A DNA stretch of 42,912 nt from Paracoccus beibuensis (lineage in GTDB: Bacteria; Pseudomonadota; Alphaproteobacteria; Rhodobacterales; Rhodobacteraceae). The notes beneath the pieces were generated by a model. That model was not told where the DNA came from and did not search any database. It saw only the letters and a program-made list of their open reading frames with translations. The DNA is taken from assembly GCF_026162625.1 (NCBI RefSeq), contig NZ_JAOTBD010000032.1, positions 1-42,912 on the forward strand, given 5' to 3'. The position numbers were made by a program, and so were the translations under genes. Position 1 is the stretch's first letter. Each line of letters begins with the position of its first letter. Positions 36,852 to 42,912 of this stretch are shown piece by piece.

Positions 36852-37669
36852 CGGTCGATCCCGCATCCGAAGGCGCCCGCATGTCGTTCGACGGGCGCAT
36901 GTCCTATGGCGACTATCTGAGTCTGGACCAGCTGCTGACGGCGCAACATCCGCTGTCGGATGCCCATGACGAGATGCTGTTCATCATCCAGCACCAGACG
37001 TCGGAACTGTGGATGAAGCTGGCGCTGCTGGAGATGGGCGCGGCCCGGGCGCGCATCGCCGCGGGCGACCTGCGGCCCGCCTTCAAGATGCTGTCACGCG
37101 TGTCGCGGATCATGGAGCAGCTGAATTCGGCCTGGGACGTGCTGCGCACGATGACGCCGTCCGAATATTCGACCTTCCGTCCGGCACTGGCGGAAAGCAG
37201 CGGGTTCCAGTCCTTCCAGTACCGGATGATCGAATTCGTGGCGGGCAACCGCAACATGGCGATGATCGGCCCGCATGCCCATCGCAATGATCTGGCCGAG
37301 GCGCTGCGGGCCGAGGCTGCGCGTCCGTCGCTTTACGACGAGGTGCTGGGCCGGCTGCGGGCTGCGGGCTTCGACGTGCCCGCGCGCGAGGCGCTGGACC
37401 GGCCGCACCAGCCCGACCCGGCGGCGCGGACGGCATGGGTCGAGGTCTATCGCAACCCCGCACGGCACTGGGAGCTTTACGAGCTGGCCGAGAAGCTGGT
37501 CGATTTCGAGGACTATTTCCGCCGCTGGCGCTTCAATCACGTCACGACCGTAGAACGGATCATCGGCTTCAAGCGCGGCTCGGGCGGAACTTCGGGCGTG
37601 AACTATCTGCGGCGGATGCTGGACATCGTGTTGTTCCCGGACCTGTGGGAGCTGCGGACGGAACTCTAG
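36848..37669 (+). CDS. kynA: Tryptophan 2,3-dioxygenase
   Basis: A 273-residue heme enzyme that opens the indole ring of L-tryptophan to N-formylkynurenine. Family segments are [49 protein letters not shown], and [32 protein letters not shown], in which the histidine of FNHV fits the heme ligand. Length and motifs look intact. It overlaps the ligase gene by 4 bases and is last in the operon; an IS element begins 58 bases later. Neither kynB nor kynU is in the window. Confidence 0.96.
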   Translation: MTVDPASEGARMSFDGRMSYGDYLSLDQLLTAQHPLSDAHDEMLFIIQHQTSELWMKLALLEMGAARARIAAGDLRPAFKMLSRVSRIMEQLNSAWDVLRTMTPSEYSTFRPALAESSGFQSFQYRMIEFVAGNRNMAMIGPHAHRNDLAEALRAEAARPSLYDEVLGRLRAAGFDVPAREALDRPHQPDPAARTAWVEVYRNPARHWELYELAEKLVDFEDYFRRWRFNHVTTVERIIGFKRGSGGTSGVNYLRRMLDIVLFPDLWELRTEL

Positions 37670-37727
37670 CGGCGCCCAGGCCGGACCTTCGGCCCGGGCG
37701 CCACCGACGACCTGCTAGGGGCCGTAT

Positions 37728-37749
37728 CGCCCTAACATCGTGCTGAAGA
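37728..37749. repeat. Left terminal inverted repeat of the second IS element
   Basis: Begins CGCCCTAACATCG. Its reverse complement matches 39161-39182 at about 17 of 22 bases. Confidence 0.6.
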
Positions 37750-37812
37750 AGTCGGTGCTCGACCCGGTTCGAGGAACATGGTTCCCCGTCGGGGATTAGG
37801 GCGGGGGTGATG

Positions 37813-39059
37813 ATGCGGGGCACGGACGAGACGAGCGGGTCGCTGTTCAGCTGTGTCGATCCCGAGGCGCGCATCCGGCACGGCATCCGGCTCGCGCAAG
37901 ATCCGGCAGGTGGTGAACGAGGCGCTGGCCAGCCTGGATGCCGAGTTCGAAACGCTCCATACCGTTTCGGTCGCCCCTCGATTGCGCCGGAACGCCTCAT
38001 CGGGCCGGCCTGCTCCAGCCACTTCCATATCCGCCTCGCCCGCCTTCAAGGGCCTGTCGCGGGTCCAGCGGCACCGTCCGGTCCATGCCGCTCTGGGCGA
38101 CATCGTGCCGCAAATTCACACGCTGTCGCTGGATCTGTCGGAAAGCTGATCCTCTTCCCGGACCGTTCGGAGCGGCAGCTGATGCAGGACAACCTGCCGT
38201 TCCGGTGGCTCGTGGGGCTGGGCATCGACGTCCGGGTCCGGGTCCCGACGGTGTTCACGAAGAACCGCGACCGGCTGCTGACGACCAAGATGCCGCGCAA
38301 GGTGAAGGCTGCGATCCCTGCCCACCGCGAGGTCGCGCCGCTCTTGTCGGACGGGCATTTTCCGGTCGACGGCCCGCCGGTCAAGGCTTGGGCTTCGATG
38401 AAGAGCTTTCAGCCGAAGCCGGACATCCTCTCGCCTGATGATGAGGGACCGGGCGACCCGCCCTCGCCAGGCACGACCGCTGCCGTCCAGCCCGGACCGG
38501 CCCCAGAGACCGTCCCGATGCTCCGCCCCACCCGCCCACGCCGCAATGCCGAAGCCGGCCTCCGAGGCGAGCGGCGTCCGGACGCCATCCATGCCTCGAC
38601 GCCCGGCCCTGCAGGAAATCGCCCGGCACCGGCGCGATGCCGTGCTTCAGCGGCCATGCGCTGATGGAGAACCGCAGCGGCGATCCAAGGCGATCTGGCC
38701 GAAGCGGACGGCCATGCCGAACGTCGTGCCGCGCTCGACATGGTTCCGCCACTCCCCAGGATCGACCTGCAAACTGACCGTCGGGATATGACGCCGCCGG
38801 ATCCGTTGCCGACCGGCGTCATCCCGCATGTCGCCCGAAAGGCGAGATATTCGGCGGTCGATGGGCGAACCACCCGGCACAAGGCTACGACCTGTCCCCG
38901 AAGCACCGGAAGCGGATCGAGGATCCCTTCGGATGGGCCAAGACCGTCGGCGGCATGGCACAGACCGTCTATCCCGGCGTCGCACGGGTGCGCGCCCGCT
39001 TCATCCTGACAATGGCGGCCAACAACCTGGCCCGGCTGCCACGACTGCTGAGCGCATGA
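37813..39059 (+). pseudogene. IS5-family transposase, broken by frameshifts
   Basis: The transposase can be followed through changing frames: MRGTDETSGSLFSCVDPEARI (from 37813), RKIRQVVNEALASLDAEFE (about 37895), GRPSIAPERLI (about 37985), then a longer piece from about 38170 with RQLMQDNLPFRWLVGLGID, PTVFTKNRDRLLTTKM and VDGPPVKAWASMKSFQP (likely first catalytic Asp). Later come ADGHAERRAALDMV, HVARKARYSA and finally KHRKRIEDPFGWAKTVGGMA to a TGA at 39057-39059. At least five frame changes are needed, so it is dead. A shorter RLYADGG-type segment of intact relatives is missing or altered. Confidence 0.88.
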
Positions 39060-39160
39060 AGACGAAAGGCGGCATCGGCCGCGCACACCGTTTGCCCCGA
39101 CAGGCCGGAAGCTCAACGCAGCCGGGCCCGTCCCAAGAAAACCGCTCCGCCTCGGCGAGT

Positions 39161-39182
39161 TCTTTGGCAGGCTGGTAGGGCG
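39161..39182. repeat. Right terminal inverted repeat of the second IS element
   Basis: TCTTTGGCAGGCTGGTAGGG plus two more bases, partner of 37728-37749. Confidence 0.6.
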
Positions 39183-39427
39183 GATCTAACCGTTGAGCGC
39201 CCGTGCATCCGCAAACGTGGAGATGGGCACGATCAGGCGGCTGCGGCGCGATTGCGGCGACGTTTTGAAAGCCTGCGGTCATCCCGAACCTGCTTGCCAC
39301 ATGTGACTGAGACGCCATGGTGGCCGCCGGGGTCAGGCTGATGCAGGAAGCTTCGTGACCGCGAAATGGCGCAGCGGTGGCGGGCAGATCGCCATTGCAA
39401 GCCGACCGGCAGTCCCGCCCAAGATCG
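39183..39427. other. Gene-free stretch between IS element and acetyltransferase gene
   Basis: About 245 bases with no frame that I can support on either strand. It lies beyond the right repeat of the IS and the 3' end of the minus-strand acetyltransferase gene, and may be residue of an older insertion. Confidence 0.4.
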
Positions 39428-40144
39428 TTATCGGAGGTAGTAGGCATAGCTGCCAACCACGGCAAAACCGAGGCTGGCATAGGTTGCCTGTGCGCCTGTA
39501 TTGGCCCGACTGACGGCCAGCGCGATGCGCGTGGCGCCGTGGTCGGCGGCCCAGAAGGCGGCCTGCCGCATCATCCAGCCGGCCAGGCCCTGGCGGCGGA
39601 AGTCCGGCAGGACCTCGACGGCATGGACCATGCCGATGTCGCCGTGGCACGCAATGAAACCCGCCCCGGCAGCACGGTCGCGGATGCGACCCAAAAGCGC
39701 CGCCTTGGGTTCGGGCACCCGCTCCATGACGGCCTGACGGGCGGCGTCGATGCTGCTGGCTGCCCAGATCTCGCGCTGGATGGCCAGCGGTGGCCAGACG
39801 GCGAAGGCGGTGACGCGCGGCAGCGGGCGGTCGGTCAGCGCGGCGATCGGGGCAGCCATCACCCGCGTCGGCGTATCCGGACGGTAGCCGCGTGCCGCCA
39901 GAGCGGAGATGAAATCGCTGTCGTCGTCCCAGGCACGGAACAGCGGCGGCTGGTTCCAGGCTGCGTGCTTCGCCTCGGCCGCGTCAAGGTCGCTTTCGGA
40001 CCACGGACCGACGGCGCGGGCCGAACTGACGCGGCCCCCGGCGCCCCTGCCTCGGCCAACGGCGATCCCGCCGAACCGGGCCACCTCGGCGGTGGGCCAG
40101 GTCGCCTCGAACGCGGCTACGATGGGGTCGTCGGGCCGCGCCAT
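39428..40144 (-). CDS. GNAT family N-acetyltransferase
   Basis: A 238-residue protein whose C-terminal part (about 150-238) is a GNAT acetyl-CoA-binding domain with the pyrophosphate loop VLPDFRRQGLAGWMM (R183-A188), preceded by GMVHAVEV and followed by ATYASLGFAVVGSYAYYLR. The N-terminal 140 residues look like a degenerate second GNAT-like half, including HAAWNQPPLFRAWDDD. The substrate is unknown. Its ATG overlaps the stop of the CinA-type gene (ATGA), so the two are co-translated. Confidence 0.88.
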   Translation of the reverse strand: MARPDDPIVAAFEATWPTAEVARFGGIAVGRGRGAGGRVSSARAVGPWSESDLDAAEAKHAAWNQPPLFRAWDDDSDFISALAARGYRPDTPTRVMAAPIAALTDRPLPRVTAFAVWPPLAIQREIWAASSIDAARQAVMERVPEPKAALLGRIRDRAAGAGFIACHGDIGMVHAVEVLPDFRRQGLAGWMMRQAAFWAADHGATRIALAVSRANTGAQATYASLGFAVVGSYAYYLR

Positions 40145-40884
40145 CAGAGACCGATCCGCGCACGCAGCGCGGCCATCGCCTGACCCACGCGGTCGGCATC
40201 AAGGCCCCGCACGACAAGATTCGTTCCCCAGCCCGTGTCGTCGCGGAAAGGATAGGACCCCAGCGAGAGGTCCGCGTATTCGTCGGCGACCGCCTGCAGA
40301 TCCTCGGCCACGTCGCTTTCGCCGCGCCGCACCTCGACGGTCAGCGACTGGACGGGAAGGCCGCCGGGCAGGCGCGGGATCAACCAGTCGACCATGCCGC
40401 GGAAAACCTCGGGAACGCCCGCCATGACATGCGTGCCGCCGATCGAGAAGCCGGGCGCCGCCGACACGGCGTTGTCGATCAGCGTCGCACCCACGGGGAT
40501 GCGGGCCATGCGCAGGCGGTTCTCGGTTAGCTCCATTCCCATGCGGTCGCAACGATCCTGCAGCAGAGCGCGCGCCTGAGGGTGGATCGCGACCGTGGTG
40601 CCATGCGCAGCGGCAACGGCGTCGGCGGTGATGTCATCATGCGTCGGCCCTATCCCGCCCGAGGTGAAGAGCAGGTCGTAGTCGCCCCCAAGCGTCCGGT
40701 CCAGCGCCCGGATCGCCGCCACGATGCGGTCGTGGTCGTCGGCGACGACGCGGATTTCCCGCAGGTCGAAGCCGGTGGCGGTCAGCACCTGCGCCAGGTG
40801 ATGGGCGTTTCCTTCGCGGGTGCGGCCGGACAGGATCTCGTCCCCGATGACCAGGATCGCGGCGGTGGGGTTGTCCGACTGCAT
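40144..40884 (-). CDS. CinA/MoCF-type molybdopterin-binding domain protein
   Basis: A 246-residue protein with the MoCF_biosynth fold of CinA N-termini: AILVIGDEILSGRTREGN (about 9-26), LLFTSGGIGPTHDDITADAVA (about 71-91) and NAVSAAPGFSIGGTHVMAGVP. It lacks the C-terminal amidase (deamidase) half of full CinA. Related short proteins are annotated as competence/damage-inducible protein A or nicotinamide-nucleotide/pyrophosphatase-like. The exact reaction is uncertain. It is the first gene of a pair with the acetyltransferase, and divergent from map. Confidence 0.87.
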   Translation of the reverse strand: MQSDNPTAAILVIGDEILSGRTREGNAHHLAQVLTATGFDLREIRVVADDHDRIVAAIRALDRTLGGDYDLLFTSGGIGPTHDDITADAVAAAHGTTVAIHPQARALLQDRCDRMGMELTENRLRMARIPVGATLIDNAVSAAPGFSIGGTHVMAGVPEVFRGMVDWLIPRLPGGLPVQSLTVEVRRGESDVAEDLQAVADEYADLSLGSYPFRDDTGWGTNLVVRGLDADRVGQAMAALRARIGL

Positions 40885-40991
40885 GGCATTGTCCCTTGCT
40901 TCATGTCCGTTTGGCCTATCTATGCCCGCCCCGAGGGCTGGAACAAGTGGTCCATCAGGTCTATCTAGACGCCAGACAGAAAGGATTTGCC

Positions 40992-41789
40992 ATGGACCAG
41001 AGCCGTATCACCAAGGAAGGGATCCGCATCCATGCCCCCGAGGATTTCGCGGGCATGCGGAAGGCCGGGGCACTGGCCGCGCAGATCCTGGACGAGGTCG
41101 GCGACCTGGTCGCCCCCGGCGCGACCACCGGCGCGCTGGACGAATTCATCACCCGCCGCGTCGAGGAGCTTGGCGCGACCTCGGCCACCATCGGCTATCG
41201 CGGCTATCAGCATGCCAGCTGCATCAGCGTGAACCACGTCGTCTGCCACGGGATCCCGGGCGACAAGGTTCTGAAGGACGGCGACATCCTGAACATCGAC
41301 GTGACGGTGATCCTCCACGGCTGGTTCGGCGACTCAAGCCGCATGTATGCGGCGGGCCGCGCGTCGTTGAAGGCGCAGCGGCTGCTGCAGGTGACGCATG
41401 ACGCACTGATGAAGGGGATCGAGGCCGTGCGCCCCGGCGCGACCTTCGGCGACATCGGCGCGGCTATCCAGACCTATGCCGAGGAGCGGCGGATGTCGGT
41501 GGTGCGCGATTTCTGCGGCCACGGGATCGGGCGCGTCTTCCACGCGCCGCCGAACGTCCTGCACTTTGGCCGCCCCGGCAAGGGCGCGGTGCTGGAGGAG
41601 GGGATGTTCTTCACCATCGAGCCGATGATCAACCTGGGCCGGCCCGAGACCAAGGTCCTGGCCGACGACTGGACCGCGGTGACCCGGGACAAGTCGCTTT
41701 CGGCGCAGTTCGAACACTCGATCGGCGTGACTGCCGATGGGTGCGAGATCTTCACGCCGTCCGAGAAGTTCTTCCCGCAGATGGATTGA
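40992..41789 (+). CDS. map: Type I methionine aminopeptidase
   Basis: A 265-residue cytosolic metalloprotease that removes the initiator methionine from new proteins. The pita-bread metal ligands are all visible: D103 and D114 (NIDVTVILHGWFGDSS), H177 (GHGIGRVFH), E210 (FTIEPMI) and E241 (QFEHSIGV). The ATG at 40992 is preceded by AAAGGA. It is divergent from the CinA-type gene, with 107 bases between. Confidence 0.96.
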   Translation: MDQSRITKEGIRIHAPEDFAGMRKAGALAAQILDEVGDLVAPGATTGALDEFITRRVEELGATSATIGYRGYQHASCISVNHVVCHGIPGDKVLKDGDILNIDVTVILHGWFGDSSRMYAAGRASLKAQRLLQVTHDALMKGIEAVRPGATFGDIGAAIQTYAEERRMSVVRDFCGHGIGRVFHAPPNVLHFGRPGKGAVLEEGMFFTIEPMINLGRPETKVLADDWTAVTRDKSLSAQFEHSIGVTADGCEIFTPSEKFFPQMD

Positions 41790-41809
41790 CGGCGGCTGCC
41801 GGGCCAGCC

Positions 41810-41830
41810 CCGGAGGGTTCCACCCCCCGG
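41810..41830 (+). terminator. Hairpin after map
   Basis: CCGGAGGG-TTCCA-CCCCCCGG forms an 8-base stem with one A/C mismatch 20 bases after the map stop. There is no T-run. The surrounding GCC..GGAGGGTTCCACCCCCCGGACCCC wording resembles GC-rich intergenic hairpins that I recall from other Rhodobacterales. Confidence 0.4.
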
Positions 41831-42781
41831 ACCCCCTGGGGCGGAGGACGTGCGGAAACAGCACTCGGCAAAGGGCACATCGCAACCAGACCTGCAGGCG
41901 GCAGATCCCCAAGATACGTCGCGACAGGGTGCAGAGATGGCCGATCGGAAACCTGTGACACCAGCGGTCAGCATTCAAGCGAATCGATCTTGTCAAGATC
42001 TTGGTATCTTCTGCATTGCCCCGCCTGCGCAGAAACGCTGCAAGCTGGTTGAAGCTTCACCCAATCCGACAGGCGCAGAATGATTTGCCGTGTCCGCGAC
42101 GGCGCAACCAATGCGGTGATGCTCGACAGCGGGTCGTATCGCCACGGCACGAGGTCCCAGCTGCGGGATATCGGTCGTGCATAGGTGACGGCGGAGGGTG
42201 TCGGCAGGTTCGTCCACATGGTTCACGCCGGACATCTTGCTGATGGCGTCGAGCGCCACCCGGGATCGGGCGCGACCTTCAGTCCCGGCGCGGAGGGCGT
42301 GCTTGCGGGTCACGGGCGCACCTGGTCCCCGACCGGGTTGGCGTCTATTCCGGAGCTGCCATTGTCGATAAAGCAGATCAGGTCGGCTCACCGGTCTGCG
42401 GTGTCGCGGCTTGGTCTCTTGTAGAAACTGTCGCTTGAGCGGAGCCTCGCAAGCCTCGAAGCGTGCGGTTGGCGCAGTTGCCGATCTTGCCATGGCCGAG
42501 GTGGTGCCTCGCCGCTCGAAAACCCCGGCACGGCGGTAGAACGAAGGGTGGTCGACGAAGTTCGACAGGATTGAGCCAACCATCAGCCGCTCGGCCGGCA
42601 ACCGGTGCTCGCGCCTGCACCACCGGCTGCTCTGGAAAACGTGGCACCCGCGGCTAAAGGACCTCTATCTGCGCCAGGACGACGTCGCGAGGTCTCGACA
42701 AGCCGCGCCGTGTCGCCAGAGCCGCAGCGGCAAAGGGTGCTGACGGGTGCGGTCGCCCGCCTGATCCGGGGAAGATGACCA
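41831..42781. other. About 950 bases without a supportable gene
   Basis: No frame on either strand shows a domain, convincing codon use or a good ribosome-binding site. The longest frame (minus strand, 42601-41993) has an Arg-rich composition without any motif that I recognise. Base composition is less GC-rich around 41970-42130 (for example TCTTGTCAAGATCTTGGTATCTTC) than in neighbouring genes, which suggests decayed or foreign DNA between map and the next IS copy. Confidence 0.45.
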
Positions 42782-42912
42782 CGCTTAGCACGCCGCTGAA
42801 ACAGTCGGCTCTCGAGGCGGTTTGCAGAACATGATTTGCTGCCTGGAAGAGGACGGCGGGGGTCATCATGCGCGGAGCGGACGGATAGAGCCGGTCGCTG
42901 TTCAGCTATCGA
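42782..42912. mobile_element. Left end of a third IS element, related to the second, cut by the window edge
   Basis: From 42782 the sequence (CGCTTAGCACGCCGCTGAAACAGTCGG region) follows the left end at 37728 base by base with many differences. An ATG at 42868 opens MRGADG, like the MRGTDETSG start of the second element's transposase, but a TAG stands at codon 7 before SRSLFSY. It lies in the same orientation as the second element, and its transposase is already broken here. Confidence 0.65.

Larger units (their letters stand above)
37728..39182. mobile_element. Second decayed IS5-family insertion sequence
   Basis: About 1.45 kb downstream of kynA. Terminal inverted repeats are at 37728-37749 (beginning CGCCCTAACATC) and 39161-39182 (ending GGCTGGTAGGGCG), matching at about 17 of 22 positions. 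Inside is a plus-strand IS5-family transposase with several frameshifts. A related left end recurs at 42782. The target duplication is not clear, so borders may be off by a few bases. It is of a different subgroup from the element at 12.9 kb. Confidence 0.75.

Noticed and set aside
41993..42601. 202-codon minus-strand frame near the right end
   Set aside because: No family motif, atypical composition, no Shine-Dalgarno sequence; reported only as gene-free DNA.

Overview
The window is GC-rich chromosomal DNA of an alphaproteobacterium, most likely Rhodobacterales and Paracoccus-like. I infer this from the gene set (a DUF6478-type protein, a separate MnmD and FAD oxidase instead of fused MnmC, the carboxyspermidine route to spermidine, an anthraniloyl-CoA type operon) and from dense, overlapping gene packing with GGC/CTG-rich codon use. 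No tRNA, rRNA, CRISPR array, prophage or replication origin was seen.

Layout. 1-5.9 kb: tail of a nucleotide-sugar dehydrogenase, then on the minus strand a methyl-accepting chemotaxis protein, an AI-2E family permease and the two-gene spermidine operon (carboxynorspermidine decarboxylase and carboxyspermidine dehydrogenase). 5.9-9.0 kb: a small unknown protein with a DUF6478-type protein, then the phenylalanine hydroxylase pair phhA-phhB divergent from an Lrp-type regulator. 9.0-12.8 kb: cardiolipin synthase on minus, and accD-folC on plus. 12.9-14.4 kb: a decayed IS5-family element with recognisable terminal inverted repeats. 14.7-22.5 kb: acyl-CoA synthetase, CAP-domain lipoprotein, ABC exporter, MTA/SAH nucleosidase-like protein, ZapE/AFG1 ATPase, DsbA-like protein, HNH protein and a small secreted peptide. 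22.6-27.3 kb: ettA, a sulfotransferase and rimO in one direction, a 21-residue cationic peptide, and a secreted protein resembling COG3904. 27.3-31.0 kb: an ABC-2 transporter pair, and mnmD divergent from its FAD partner. 31.1-32.3 kb: a DUF4202-CbiX fusion protein.

32.3-37.7 kb is the most interesting block: a tightly overlapping operon marR - enoyl-CoA hydratase - acyl-CoA dehydrogenase - hotdog thioesterase - 2-aminobenzoate/benzoate-CoA ligase - kynA. It starts with a 14-bp perfect palindrome abutting a TAATAT -10 box, and a Shine-Dalgarno-led 10-codon leader ORF whose stop overlaps the marR start. It suggests tryptophan degradation through kynurenine and anthranilate to anthraniloyl-CoA followed by beta-oxidation-like steps. 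The ring monooxygenase/reductase, kynB and kynU are not in the window.

37.7-39.2 kb holds a second decayed IS5-family element starting 58 bp after kynA. 39.4-41.8 kb: GNAT acetyltransferase, CinA-type molybdopterin-binding-domain protein and type I methionine aminopeptidase. 41.8-42.8 kb has no gene I can support, and the last 130 bases are the start of another copy of the second IS type. Most of the window is ordinary housekeeping and catabolic DNA. The items I consider most worth checking are the marR leader/operator arrangement, the kynA-anthraniloyl-CoA operon, the DUF4202-CbiX fusion, the 21-residue peptide and an orphan intrinsic terminator at 16.7 kb.
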